Assembly: GCF_004684095.1 (NCBI RefSeq)
Contig: NZ_SRII01000003.1
Coordinates: forward strand, 248,001 to 312,000
Reading direction: 5' to 3'
Length of the DNA: 64,000 bases
Source: Hymenobacter sp. UV11
GTDB taxonomy: Bacteria; Bacteroidota; Bacteroidia; Cytophagales; Hymenobacteraceae
Shown here: in pieces, positions 34,427 to 43,023 of the stretch
Numbering within the stretch: position 1 is the first letter of the stretch
Layout: every line of letters begins with the position of its first letter
Notes under the pieces: model-generated
The model's database searches: none
Seen by the model: only the letters and a program-made list of their open reading frames with translations
What the model was told of the DNA's origin: nothing
Position numbers and translations under genes: made by a program

Positions 34427-35344
34427 CTACACGCTTACTTCGAGGCCTTCGGTGGCTAGCTCCGTCCATGGGAAAACGGCTTGGGCTTCTTCCAAATGCG
34501 CATCCAGCTGCTTGTAGCGCGACGAAAAGTGGCCGATGAGCAGGCGGTGGGCATCGGCGGAGCGGGCCAGCTGGGCCGCTTGCCGGGCGGTGCTGTGAAA
34601 GGTAGTGGCCGCCCGCTCGCGCAGGTCGTCCAGAAACGTGGCCTCGTGGTAGAGCAGGTCCACGCCGCGCACTAAATCGGCCAGCTCGGGCGTGTACACG
34701 GTATCGGAGCAAAAGGCGTAGCGGCGCGGTGGCGCGGCCGGCACCGACACGTCGGCGTGAGCCAGGGCCGGACGGCCGCTTTCGGGGTCGGCGGGCAGGT
34801 CGTGGCCCTGCGCCAGCTGGCCTAGCTCGGTGGGCGTGAGGCCGGGGGGTAGGCGCTCTTTCACCAGGTTGGCGCGGCGCGGCTGCTCCTCAAACAGGTA
34901 GCCGGTGCACGGCACGCGGTGGCGCATGGGCAGCGACCACACCCGCACCAGGGCATCCTCATACACCACGGCGTGCGCCTCCGTATCGACGGGCACAAAC
35001 GTGATGGGGTAGCTGGGCTGCATGCGCGAGTGCAGCGCCTGCGTGGTGAGCACCATTTCCAGGCCGGGCGGGCCCACTACCAGCAGCGGCTCTTGCCGGC
35101 CCTGTAGGCTGAGCGTGCTCAGCAGCCCGAATAGCCCAAAGTAGTGGTCGCCGTGCAGGTGCGAGATAAAAACGACCCGCAGGGAGCTGAGGCGACGGCG
35201 GTGCTCCAGCAGCCGCAGCTGGGTGCCTTCGCCGCAGTCGATGAGGTAGCGGCCCTCGCCCACCGCCAGCACCTGCGCCGTAGGGTGGCGGCCCACCATG
35301 GGGGTAGCCGAGCCGCTGCCCAGTATCTGAAGCTCGAATAGCAT
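34427..35344 (-). CDS. rnz: Ribonuclease Z
   Basis: The 305-residue metallo-beta-lactamase nuclease trims tRNA 3' ends. The zinc-binding signature HLHGDHYFGLFGL is near residue 63; further ligands are His in MRHRVPCTGY near 141, Asp in FCSDTVYTPE near 210 and His in LIGHFSSRY near 269. The start FELQILGSGSATPM is typical of the family, as is the position of the exosite region around residues 160-190. The length is normal. Confidence 0.96.
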   Translation of the reverse strand: MLFELQILGSGSATPMVGRHPTAQVLAVGEGRYLIDCGEGTQLRLLEHRRRLSSLRVVFISHLHGDHYFGLFGLLSTLSLQGRQEPLLVVGPPGLEMVLTTQALHSRMQPSYPITFVPVDTEAHAVVYEDALVRVWSLPMRHRVPCTGYLFEEQPRRANLVKERLPPGLTPTELGQLAQGHDLPADPESGRPALAHADVSVPAAPPRRYAFCSDTVYTPELADLVRGVDLLYHEATFLDDLRERAATTFHSTARQAAQLARSADAHRLLIGHFSSRYKQLDAHLEEAQAVFPWTELATEGLEVSV

Positions 35345-35355
35345 TGTCAGCTAGT

Positions 35356-35465
35356 AGCTGTTAGCTACTAGCTTTTGCAGGCGCTAACAGGTTATGAAAA
35401 AAAGCAGCCGTTAGATACCAGCGCCAGCTTTCGTCTTGCCGACAAAAAGCTAGTAGCTAGCAGCT
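35356..35465. repeat. Imperfect palindrome of TAGCTACTAGC words
   Basis: A 21-base arm at 35356-35376 is matched by its complement at 35445-35465 with one mismatch, and the word AGCTAGTAGCT recurs beside it. The element fills the gap between the STAS gene and rnz. Confidence 0.6.
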
Positions 35466-35505
35466 AACGGCCATATGCCGCAAATAGGCAGTGGCACACT
35501 AAAAT

Positions 35506-35880
35506 TTATTCTTTATCCGTCAAATCGCGCTCAATGGAGTGCAGAAAGATGCGGTCGATACCTTCTTCTACCGTGGGCAGAATGTGCAGTACCGATTCGA
35601 GCTTGCTGATAGTGATGAGCTTAAGCACATGGTCTTGCAGGCCCGTGAGCACTAGCAGGCCGCCCGTCGAGTTGCAGAGCCGGTTGGCAATGAGGATGCT
35701 GCTGAGCCCCGACGAATCAGTGTATTTTACGTTTTGTAGGTCGAGTATCAGGTTGTTACTGCCTTCCGCGTTGAGCTTAACAAACTCCGATTTCAGGTCA
35801 GGCGCAACGGTCGTGTCGAGCTTCTTTTCATCAATCGTGATGACGGTATAGCTCTCTTTCTTGTCAATGGAGTACTTCAT
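35506..35880 (-). CDS. STAS-domain anti-sigma factor antagonist-like protein
   Basis: The 124-residue protein is a complete STAS domain as in SpoIIAA and RsbV. The phosphorylation loop is KYTDSSGLSSILIANR near residues 52-67, including the Ser that partner kinases phosphorylate. It would release a sigma factor or act in a phospho-signalling network when unphosphorylated. No kinase or sigma gene adjoins it. A candidate promoter precedes it. The C-terminal tail (SIERDLTDKE) is charged. Confidence 0.88.
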   Translation of the reverse strand: MKYSIDKKESYTVITIDEKKLDTTVAPDLKSEFVKLNAEGSNNLILDLQNVKYTDSSGLSSILIANRLCNSTGGLLVLTGLQDHVLKLITISKLESVLHILPTVEEGIDRIFLHSIERDLTDKE

Positions 35881-35919
35881 AAAACCGCGGCGGGAGAATG
35901 AGAATTAAGTGCAGAGGGA

Positions 35920-35950
35920 CGAAGGTAACGATAAAATGCAGAACGTGAAA
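35920..35950 (-). promoter_or_regulatory. Candidate promoter of the STAS gene
   Basis: TACCTTCG (minus strand) matches TAnnTTTG with one mismatch and TTTC lies 19 bases upstream, the spacing of Bacteroidota primary promoters. The distance to the start codon is 39 bases. Confidence 0.4.
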
Positions 35951-36006
35951 TGAATGCTTTCCCCAAGCTCATCCTTAACGAATTGAGCAACACCAACTAG
36001 TTAGTC

Positions 36007-36882
36007 TTAAGGGGTAGCTCCTGTTTCCGGCCCCCCAAAGGTAAGCGAGGCCCACGTACTTAGCCAATCGGCCCGGCTGGCGAGGGCGGCGGGCGCGGCC
36101 TCCATGCGCACCGTAGCCAGCAGGTAGGGGCCGGCATCGGGCAGGCGCAGCAGCACCCGCCCCTGGGCATTGGTATAGGTAGCGAAGTAGGTAACGGCCG
36201 GCTGGCCCGGCGCGAGCGTATGGTGCGGGCCCGTGAGGGGGGTAGGGCGCCATACCTGCACCTGCGCGCCTGCCACCGGCCGCCCCTGGCTCAGCACCCG
36301 CACCGTGAGGGCGGCGCCAGGGCGCAGGCGGTAGGGGTTTTGCTCGGGCACCAGCTCCAGCGGCAGGCCCAGCACCCGGCGGTAGGTCGTGTCGGCGGCG
36401 GCGGGGGGTAGGGCGGGGCCGCGGGTGGCCAGCACCAGCGCCTTGGCGCAGCGGCGGTAGGCTTCGCGGCCGGGCTTAGTGGTGCTTTCGTCGGCTTCCT
36501 GGCGCTGGCGTAGGGCCAGGCTCAGACCTTCTTTGCGCAGGTAGGCGGTGAACTGGGCAGCCGGCAGTTCAATAAAAGCTAGCTGGCTGGTGAGGGCGAC
36601 CACGTGCGTGCCCGGCGTGGGGCAGCGCAACGCCGGGGCCAGTGAGTCGGTTAGCAGCGCGGGGTGTAGGTCGGCCGAATCGGCGGGGTTAGGGCCGAGG
36701 CGCACGAAGCGCCGCACCCGGCGCGTGGGCCGCGCCCAGCTGTTACCCGCGAAGTTTTCGCCCACTAGCAGCTTAATGGGCACGGCCGCGCCCACGGCCA
36801 CGCGGTAGCTGGCCGGTTGCAGCCAGAACTCGTGGGCCAGGGCGGCGGCGGTGAGGAGTAGGAGGGGGGGTAGGAAACGCAT
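36007..36882 (-). CDS. DUF4198 domain protein, exported
   Basis: The 291-residue protein has a signal peptide (MRFLPPLLLLTAAALA) directly followed by HEFWLQP, the typical mature start of DUF4198 proteins. Its C-terminal part is an immunoglobulin-like domain (PGAALTVRVLSQGRPVAGAQ, then TYTNAQGRVLLRL). The family is periplasmic and often linked with nickel or cobalt uptake, or carbohydrate binding; that link is only general knowledge, though urease and a nickel-type transporter are in the same window. It is the most likely monocistronic gene here. Confidence 0.8.
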   Translation of the reverse strand: MRFLPPLLLLTAAALAHEFWLQPASYRVAVGAAVPIKLLVGENFAGNSWARPTRRVRRFVRLGPNPADSADLHPALLTDSLAPALRCPTPGTHVVALTSQLAFIELPAAQFTAYLRKEGLSLALRQRQEADESTTKPGREAYRRCAKALVLATRGPALPPAAADTTYRRVLGLPLELVPEQNPYRLRPGAALTVRVLSQGRPVAGAQVQVWRPTPLTGPHHTLAPGQPAVTYFATYTNAQGRVLLRLPDAGPYLLATVRMEAAPAALASRADWLSTWASLTFGGPETGATP

Positions 36883-36896
36883 GTAAGTATATCCAA

Positions 36897-37008
36897 GAAT
36901 TCAACAAGAACGTCATGCTGAGCTTGTCGAAGCATCTCTACCGCACCGTTCGGGTGTCGTTTGGTAGAGATGCTTCGACAAGCTCAGCATGACGTTCTTG
37001 TTGAATTC
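36897..37008. repeat. Long perfect palindrome, family A (46-bp arms)
   Basis: A 46-base arm starting GAATTCAACAAGAACGTCAT is followed by 20 unpaired bases and an exact complement. It contains the word CGTCATGCTGAGC and GAAGCATCTC found in five other palindromes in this window. It lies downstream of the glycogen synthase gene and can act as a terminator. Confidence 0.9.
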
Positions 37009-37018
37009 CTACTAACCT

Positions 37019-38857
37019 TTACTGCCGTTCCAGTGCCAGTGCATAGGCCCGGTCGTAGTACACGCGCAGGTTTTTCCAGTCAAAAATGTCGGCTGAGCTT
37101 TCGACGCGGTTGCGCTGGGCGATACGCTCGCGGCGGCTCAGCAGCACAAAGTTCCAGAGCATGTCGGTGAGCTCCTCGGCGGCCTGGTCGAAGCTGCGCT
37201 CCTGGCGGCGCACCACAAAAATGCCTTTGTCCTCGTGCTCGGGCACGTTTTTCTGCACGTAGTCGCCAAAGCCCGAGAGGTCGCTCGTGATGGCTGGCAC
37301 GCCGCGCGCCGCGCACTCCAGCGGGGTGTAGCCCCAGGGCTCGTAGTAGCTCGGAAACACGCCCAGGTGGCAGCCCCGCACAAACTGCCCATAGTCCATG
37401 CCAAAAAGCGGCGAGGTAGTACTCACAAAATCAGGGTGGTACACGATTTTCACCCGGTCGTGCTGGTTGTTGACCAGGTTGGCCTTGCGCACGAAATTCA
37501 GGATGTCATCGTCCTGGTCGTTCACCAGGTTGTGGGTAATAACGGAGGGTAGGGCCGTAGTTTTCCAGCTTTGCAGGCCGCGGCGGTAGCGCAGCTTCCA
37601 GTAGTCGTCCACCATGCTGTCGAGGTCGGGCAGGCGATGGTCGTGGCTGGCAGCGGCGGCGTAAAACAGCCGCTCGCCCACCTGCTCCTCAATGGCGCGG
37701 CAGGTCTGGCGTACTTCTTCGAGCTGGGCGCGGCTTTGCAGCACCAGCGGGTTGATGCTGGTATAGGGCCGCTTAGTGATGAAAAACATCACCACTTGTC
37801 CCTCCAGGCCGCTTTGCTGCAGGCGGTGGTTGAGGCGCGCCAGGGCTTCCAGCGTCAGGTCAAAACCCTTGTTGTGGTATTCGTAGCGGCCCGAGGTGAA
37901 GAGGTAAATCGTCTGGTCGAGGTCGAAAGAATAGCTCTGGAAAAAGTGCGCCATCACAAACTCGTGGATTTTATCCTTGTAGAGCTTGTGCAGGTTCTGA
38001 AACTCGTGCAGGGCCACAAAACGCTCGATATTCAGGCCATTCGGCAGCACCGCATCGGGTATTCTATCCAATAAGTAGATGCACTCGCGCACCGTCAACT
38101 CGCTCACCGTCGTGAACACGTGGCTGCCGTGGGCGGCGGCGCGCTCCATGCTCACGGCCGGCTCAATGTTGAAGTGGCGGGCCTGCGCGCGCCAGTCCAC
38201 CAGCATCAGGTTGTCGTAAAAATTGGGGTCGTTCATGGCCAGGTAGCGGCCCAGCAGCGTAGCGTGCGTGGTGAATAGCAAGTGCACCGGCACCTGGCGG
38301 CGGCGCAATTCCGGAATCGCTACCCCCGTCATCCACTCGTGAAAGTGCCCGACTACCCGCCACTGGTCCACCGTTTGGCGGGCCACGGTTTCGATAAACT
38401 GCGTGGCCAGGTGCCCAAAGGCAATAACCTGGTGCAGCAAATCGTCGTTGTCGGGCGCCGGAATCTTGTGGTCGCGCCAAAGGTCACTTTTCAACGTAGC
38501 CAGCTCGCCGTATTTCTGAAACGGATTGATGAGTACCGTGCGCGGCCGGCCCGTTACGAGCCACACCCCGAGGCAAATATCCATGCCCTGGGCGCGCAGC
38601 GTGCGCACGGCCGTGGCGTAGGGGTCGTTCATGCCGGCCAGCTGGTCGTCGTCGTAGCTCTCAAACTCGCCCTGCGCCATCAGCGGAAAGTAGGGCCCCA
38701 GCAGGCAGTAGCGCCCGCCCCATGCCGGCATGGTAGCCGGCACCTTCGAGCGAATAACCGTGTAGATGCCGCCTACCTGGTTGCACACCTCCCAGGCTAC
38801 TTCTATCAGTAAGGAATCAGGAAATAAAGCTTCGGGCGCGGAAGAATGGGGCTGCAT
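37019..38857 (-). CDS. Glycogen synthase, GT3 (eukaryote-type) family
   Basis: The 612-residue protein is a GT3-type glycogen(starch) synthase: LIEVAWEVCNQVGGIYTVIR near the start binds the sugar nucleotide, FNIEPAVSMERAAAH is in the central part, and YEPWGYTPLECAARGVPAIT near residue 520 is the C-terminal catalytic motif with the acidic pair. It elongates glycogen from UDP-glucose, unlike the ADP-glucose GlgA enzymes. I chose ATG at 38857 because homologues start shortly before this core. TACCTTTC at 38890-38897 is a possible -7 box. A branching-type enzyme gene lies 0.9 kb away. Confidence 0.92.
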   Translation of the reverse strand: MQPHSSAPEALFPDSLLIEVAWEVCNQVGGIYTVIRSKVPATMPAWGGRYCLLGPYFPLMAQGEFESYDDDQLAGMNDPYATAVRTLRAQGMDICLGVWLVTGRPRTVLINPFQKYGELATLKSDLWRDHKIPAPDNDDLLHQVIAFGHLATQFIETVARQTVDQWRVVGHFHEWMTGVAIPELRRRQVPVHLLFTTHATLLGRYLAMNDPNFYDNLMLVDWRAQARHFNIEPAVSMERAAAHGSHVFTTVSELTVRECIYLLDRIPDAVLPNGLNIERFVALHEFQNLHKLYKDKIHEFVMAHFFQSYSFDLDQTIYLFTSGRYEYHNKGFDLTLEALARLNHRLQQSGLEGQVVMFFITKRPYTSINPLVLQSRAQLEEVRQTCRAIEEQVGERLFYAAAASHDHRLPDLDSMVDDYWKLRYRRGLQSWKTTALPSVITHNLVNDQDDDILNFVRKANLVNNQHDRVKIVYHPDFVSTTSPLFGMDYGQFVRGCHLGVFPSYYEPWGYTPLECAARGVPAITSDLSGFGDYVQKNVPEHEDKGIFVVRRQERSFDQAAEELTDMLWNFVLLSRRERIAQRNRVESSADIFDWKNLRVYYDRAYALALERQ

Positions 38858-39005
38858 AGGCGAGGAGAAGGAGGGTAGGAATACGGAGCGAAAGGTAAGC
38901 GCTCCCACGTTTAGTTAGTAGCCTGAACTAGGTGGTCGCGGGATTGCCTGTTAAAACAATACGTTTACCGTCGTGCTTTAGGCTGACGCATTCCAATCCT
39001 TTTTT

Positions 39006-39635
39006 ATGTCGGACCTCACCAACGTGCTCACGCCCGAGCACCCCATTCTACCCCACCTGACGCAGCGCCGCAGCCCGCGCGCCTACACCGCCCAGCCCGT
39101 ATCGGCCGAGGCGTTGCAGCAGCTGTTTACTGCCGCCGGCTCGGCCGCCTCGTGCTTTGGCGAGCAGCCCTGGCGCTTTATCGTGGGCAGCAAGGCAACC
39201 AGCCCCGAGGCGTACCAGAAAATTCTGGGCACGCTGGCCGAGTTCAACCAAGCCTGGGTAAAAAGCGCGCCCGTGCTGGCCATTGCCCTCGCTAAAACCA
39301 CGTTTTCGCACGACAGCAACCCTAATGCCTGGGCTACGCACGACGTAGGCCAGGCCGTGGCTACCCTGGCCGTGCAGGGCGTGGAGCTGGGTCTGCAAAT
39401 TCACCAAATGGCCGGCTTTTCGCAGGAAGGCGCCCGCACGGCCTTCAGCATCCCAGCCGGCTACAACCCGGTATCGGTGTTTACCATTGGCTACCCCGGC
39501 GACCTTGACCAGCTTCCCGAAGCCCTGCGCGAGCGCGAAATGCTTCCCCGCGTGCGCAAGCCGCTGGCCGAGTTTATGTTTGAAGGCGGCTGGCCCCAGC
39601 CCGCCGAGGAGCGCTACGACCAGGCACCGGTATAA
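39006..39635 (+). CDS. Nitroreductase family protein
   Basis: The 209-residue protein has the nitroreductase fold: RRSPRAYTAQPVSAEALQQL at the start (FMN contact Arg and Ser), then SCFGEQPWRFIVG, AWATHDVGQAVATLAVQGVE in the middle and FTIGYPGDLDQLP at the end. It uses FMN with NAD(P)H to reduce nitro compounds or quinones; the natural substrate is unknown. It is transcribed divergently from the glycogen synthase gene, sharing a promoter region of about 150 bases. A strong palindrome ends it. Confidence 0.9.
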   Translation: MSDLTNVLTPEHPILPHLTQRRSPRAYTAQPVSAEALQQLFTAAGSAASCFGEQPWRFIVGSKATSPEAYQKILGTLAEFNQAWVKSAPVLAIALAKTTFSHDSNPNAWATHDVGQAVATLAVQGVELGLQIHQMAGFSQEGARTAFSIPAGYNPVSVFTIGYPGDLDQLPEALREREMLPRVRKPLAEFMFEGGWPQPAEERYDQAPV

Positions 39636-39637
39636 GT

Positions 39638-39735
39638 GGTAAATGAGTAGGTGAGTAAATGAGTAAGGGGGGTAGGGCGTTCAAAATTCAGAACGCCCTA
39701 CCCCCCTTACCCATTTACTCACCTACTCATTTACC
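39638..39735. repeat. Long palindrome, 45-bp arms with one mismatch
   Basis: The arms start GGTAAATGAGTAGGTGAGTA and end at GGGCGTTC, with an eight-base loop. The arms contain the near-repeat GTAAATGAGTAGGTGAGTAA. It fills the space between the nitroreductase stop and the GH13 gene stop almost exactly and serves as a two-way terminator. Confidence 0.9.
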
Positions 39736-39736
39736 T

Positions 39737-41617
39737 TTAACGCGATAGAATTACGGCTGCATACGGCCCCAGGGCGATGCTGCCATGCTGGTCGTAATCG
39801 TCGTATTCTCCCGCCACCGCATCGGCGCCCAGGCCGGGAAAATTGCTAAAATCAGCATCGTAGCCTTCCCAGTCCGAGTTGAAGCGCACCTGCCAGTTGC
39901 CGCCGGCGGGCAGGCCAATAGTATAGTCGTGGTGTGCCTGGTTGGAAAAATTTACCACCACCACGGTAGCGTCTTCGGGGTTGCCATCCCAGCGGGCGAA
40001 GGCAATAATCTTGTCGTCATTGTTGACGTGGAACACGTGGCAGCCCTGGCCGCGCAGGCCGGGCGTCACGCCGCGCAGGTCGCGCCGCAGCGCAATGAGG
40101 TCGCGGTAAAGCTGCGTGAGGCCGCCGTGCGCCTCGGCCCAGTCCCACTCCAACGGCTCAGTATCGTTGAAAGCGCCGGGCGCCAGAAATTCCTGGCCCT
40201 GAAACAGCATCGGAATGCCGGGCGCAGTGAGCACCAGCGCCGCACCAAGCACGGTACGCTTCTTGGCAAAGTAATTCTCCACGTCGCCGGGCATTATTTC
40301 CTCGGGCAGGCGGCTTTTGCCGTTGGCTACCTCGTCGTGGCTCTCGGTGTAGATAATGCGCTGGAAAGCATCGCCATTATACGCCGTGCAAATAGCCCGG
40401 CCCACGGCGTGCATGTCGCGGTCAGCATCCGAATAAGCCTTCAAGGCCTCGTGTACGGGGTAGATGAACGAAGCCGACCACTGCGCCGAAAAGCCCTCGC
40501 CGCCCTGCTCCGTGGCCCCCGTAATGGCGGGGTTCGAGCGCAGGTCTTCCGCGATGGTGATTTTCCAGGGCTGGCGAGCCTTTATTTCCTCGTTTATCCA
40601 GCGCATCAGGCTCCAGCCGTCGGGCAGGTCGGCGCCGGGGTCGTCCTCGCCGCGCACGTTGCGCACGAAGGCAATGGCATCCATGCGCAGGCCGTCGCAG
40701 TGGTAGTCTTCGAGCCACATCAGGGCATTGTCCAGGATATAGCGGCGCACTTCGGGGCGGCCGTAGTCGGGGCGGTTGTGGCCCCAGGGCGTTTCGGCCC
40801 GCCAGTCGTTGTAGAAGTAGATGCCGCCGCCGTCATTTTCCTGCCAGCCGTCAAACTGCCACAGGTCGAGGTCGCCGGGGCCAAAGTGATTGTACACCAC
40901 ATCGAGCACCACCGCAATGCCGTGCTGGTGCGCCGCCTTCACCAGCTCGCGGAAGGCCTCGGGCCCGCCGTAGTCGCTCTCCAGGGCAAACGGGTTCGAA
41001 GGGTTGTAGCCCCACGAGTAGGCACCCGGAAACTCGGTAGCCGGCATCACCTCGATGCAGTTGATGCCCAGGCCTTGCAGGTAGTCGAGCCGCGCTATCA
41101 CATCGCGAAACGTGCCCGGCTTGCCCGCTTCCACCACATTAAAGGTGCCGATGTGCAACTCGTAGATAACGAGGTCGTTCCAGGCCGGCATCTGAAAATT
41201 ATCACCTTCCCAGTCAAAATCCTGGGGGTCAAACACCAAGGAGTAGCCTGACGAATTGGTGACGGACCGGGCGTAGGGGTCGTTGCGGGTAAGCTCGCCA
41301 CTGGGCGTTTGCAGCACGTATTTGTAGCCATCGCCGGGCTTGGCGGGCAGGTCGGCGGCCCAGTTGCCATCGCCCTCGGCTTGCAAGGGGTGCTTGGTTT
41401 TGTCCCAGTCGTTGAAGGTGCCGGTGACCGAAACGGCACTGGCGGCCGGGGCCCATACCCGGAAGGTGGTGCCATGGGGGTGGGGTAGGGCCCCAAACCC
41501 CTCGCGCACGGGAGCTGCCACGGTGGGCGCGGCGGGGGCTTTGGCTGGCTTAGAGGGGGTAGGGGAAGCGGCTGATTGAGCGGCGGGTTTAGCTTTGGGT
41601 AAGGTCGGGGTAGGCAT
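39737..41617 (-). CDS. GH13 family enzyme with CBM48, branching-enzyme type
   Basis: The 626-residue protein begins with a disordered Ala/Pro/Lys-rich stretch of about 35 residues, then a CBM48-like domain (GTTFRVWAPAASAVSVTGTF) and a GH13 barrel. Catalytic residues are the nucleophile Asp in GLRMDAIAF, the acid Glu in ITIAEDLRS and the Asp in TESHDEV. It belongs to glycogen metabolism, probably as a 1,4-alpha-glucan branching enzyme; malto-oligosyl-trehalose hydrolase or amylase activity cannot be excluded. It is convergent with the nitroreductase gene. Confidence 0.85.
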   Translation of the reverse strand: MPTPTLPKAKPAAQSAASPTPSKPAKAPAAPTVAAPVREGFGALPHPHGTTFRVWAPAASAVSVTGTFNDWDKTKHPLQAEGDGNWAADLPAKPGDGYKYVLQTPSGELTRNDPYARSVTNSSGYSLVFDPQDFDWEGDNFQMPAWNDLVIYELHIGTFNVVEAGKPGTFRDVIARLDYLQGLGINCIEVMPATEFPGAYSWGYNPSNPFALESDYGGPEAFRELVKAAHQHGIAVVLDVVYNHFGPGDLDLWQFDGWQENDGGGIYFYNDWRAETPWGHNRPDYGRPEVRRYILDNALMWLEDYHCDGLRMDAIAFVRNVRGEDDPGADLPDGWSLMRWINEEIKARQPWKITIAEDLRSNPAITGATEQGGEGFSAQWSASFIYPVHEALKAYSDADRDMHAVGRAICTAYNGDAFQRIIYTESHDEVANGKSRLPEEIMPGDVENYFAKKRTVLGAALVLTAPGIPMLFQGQEFLAPGAFNDTEPLEWDWAEAHGGLTQLYRDLIALRRDLRGVTPGLRGQGCHVFHVNNDDKIIAFARWDGNPEDATVVVVNFSNQAHHDYTIGLPAGGNWQVRFNSDWEGYDADFSNFPGLGADAVAGEYDDYDQHGSIALGPYAAVILSR

Positions 41618-41842
41618 AAATAGATGCCGACGCGCGCGGGCTTCTGTGGCGAGCCCGACTGGCGCGACCAGCGAATTAATCCACCTTTTACGAAGCTAAG
41701 CAGATTAGGATGTGCTAGTCAGCTTGGTGGCTGTGTGCAATGCAGATAAGGGAACTTATAAGCTCCACCTTAGGTTAGGCAAAAAAGCGCTCTTAGCTCG
41801 GCATCAACGAGTCAAAACCCACTGCTTTTCTGCGCGTTGCTT

Positions 41843-42313
41843 ATGACCCTGGCTTTACCTCCCGACGTCTTTCAGGTATCTTACGAACCCAGCGACGACA
41901 TCCTGGCCGCCGACTGGCCGCGCCCGCTGCCCATGGAGCTGCTGCCCGCCTGCTACGAAAAGATGTTGGCCGCCGCCCAGGCCCAGCACAACTGCCGCTT
42001 CTGGCTGCTCGATATTCGGCAGCGCAACTGGCACTCGGCCGAGTTTGGGTACTGGTTCCTGGCTGAGTTTGTGCAGCGGGCCGTGGCCGCGCTGGGCCAG
42101 CCGCTTTTTATGGCCTACTTAGTGGCCGATGAGCAGCAGCAATTTATCGAATCGGGCCCTACCGATACGATGCTGCGGCAGGCGGCCCGGCTCAATTGCT
42201 TTCCCTTCTATTTCAGCTACGAAGAAGCCGCCCTGGCCTGGCTACGCGACCAGCGGGCTGCCGAGCAGGCTTCGCTGCCCGGCCAGCCACGCGCCGCAGT
42301 GGCCGCCCAGTAG
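41843..42313 (+). CDS. Hypothetical protein, STAS/SpoIIAA-like
   Basis: The 156-residue protein has a central strand-helix pattern (FWLLDIRQRNWHSAEFGYW) and PLFMAYLVADE, resembling the compact sheet of SpoIIAA/STAS-like proteins that many Bacteroidota encode. No catalytic motif is visible. ATG at 41843 is preferred to the TTG two codons upstream. The gene is probably separate from the next one, which begins 93 bases further on. Confidence 0.55.
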   Translation: MTLALPPDVFQVSYEPSDDILAADWPRPLPMELLPACYEKMLAAAQAQHNCRFWLLDIRQRNWHSAEFGYWFLAEFVQRAVAALGQPLFMAYLVADEQQQFIESGPTDTMLRQAARLNCFPFYFSYEEAALAWLRDQRAAEQASLPGQPRAAVAAQ

Positions 42314-42406
42314 CGCGCGGGCCAGCTATCAAAATTGGAAACAATGGTAACCTGCCGGATAGATTTGGGGTTTTAGCTTTGCGCCGCGTCTACCTGATAA
42401 GCTTAC

Positions 42407-42823
42407 ATGCCCCGTCCTCGTCCCGTTGTTTTTGGGTTATATGCCTGGTCGCCCGACTATGGCTACCGCTACCTGCACCCCGCCAATCGCCGCTCATTTG
42501 AGTTGTTAGAGCCTGTGGGTAAGGTATTTGAAAAAGTAAGCGACCTCGACGACGACAGCGACTGGATAACCCTGCGCTACGACGAACAGCAGTTTCTGGT
42601 GCGCGGCGAGCTGTTTAAGGAGATTTACAATAAGCCACCCTTTGGCTTCGGCGATTTGGTGGAGGAAGTGCGCCCTACCCCCGGCCAGCCGGCCCACCTG
42701 GGCCTCATCTCCGATATTTATTGGAGCGAAAGCCGCGATAGCGCCACCTTTCAGTTGGTCGAGCGCAAGCGCAAGCTGGCCCGCATCTTCGAGCCCGAAG
42801 AGCTACGCAAGGCCGATGTCTGA
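42407..42823 (+). CDS. Conserved hypothetical protein
   Basis: The 138-residue protein is beta-rich and charged (YGYRYLHPANRRSFELLEPV, then DIYWSESRDSATFQLVERKR). I recognise no named family with certainty. Its stop codon is the TGA of the repeat word GTCTGAACCGCGG that opens the inverted repeat at 42818-43023. It is separated from ureD only by that repeat, so both may share a transcript. Confidence 0.6.
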   Translation: MPRPRPVVFGLYAWSPDYGYRYLHPANRRSFELLEPVGKVFEKVSDLDDDSDWITLRYDEQQFLVRGELFKEIYNKPPFGFGDLVEEVRPTPGQPAHLGLISDIYWSESRDSATFQLVERKRKLARIFEPEELRKADV

Positions 42824-43023
42824 ACCGCGGATTTTTCGGATTCAGCGGATTAGTCGGATTTTGTAGCAGATTAGCCACGCTCACCGAAATAGCCTAATCT
42901 CTCTTCATTAATTTGAGCGAACTGCACGAACTGCGGGCATTTCGGGGGCAATTTGCGGGCGCAAATGACAGCGCCCACAAAATCCGACCAATCCGAAAAA
43001 TCCGATAAATCCGCGGTTCAGAT
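42818..43023. repeat. Inverted repeat of 9-bp units flanking the ureD start
   Basis: The left arm begins GTCTGAACCGCGGATTT at a stop codon and holds degenerate copies of TCGGATT; the right arm (42977-43023) ends AAATCCGCGGTTCAG. About 110 bases without a gene lie between the arms. The right arm lies inside the reading frame of UreD, giving its first residues. Confidence 0.7.

Noticed and set aside
39785..41251. Long rightward frame (488 codons) opposite the GH13 gene
   Set aside because: It is an antisense shadow caused by high GC; no protein motif is seen, while the minus strand has full catalytic motifs.
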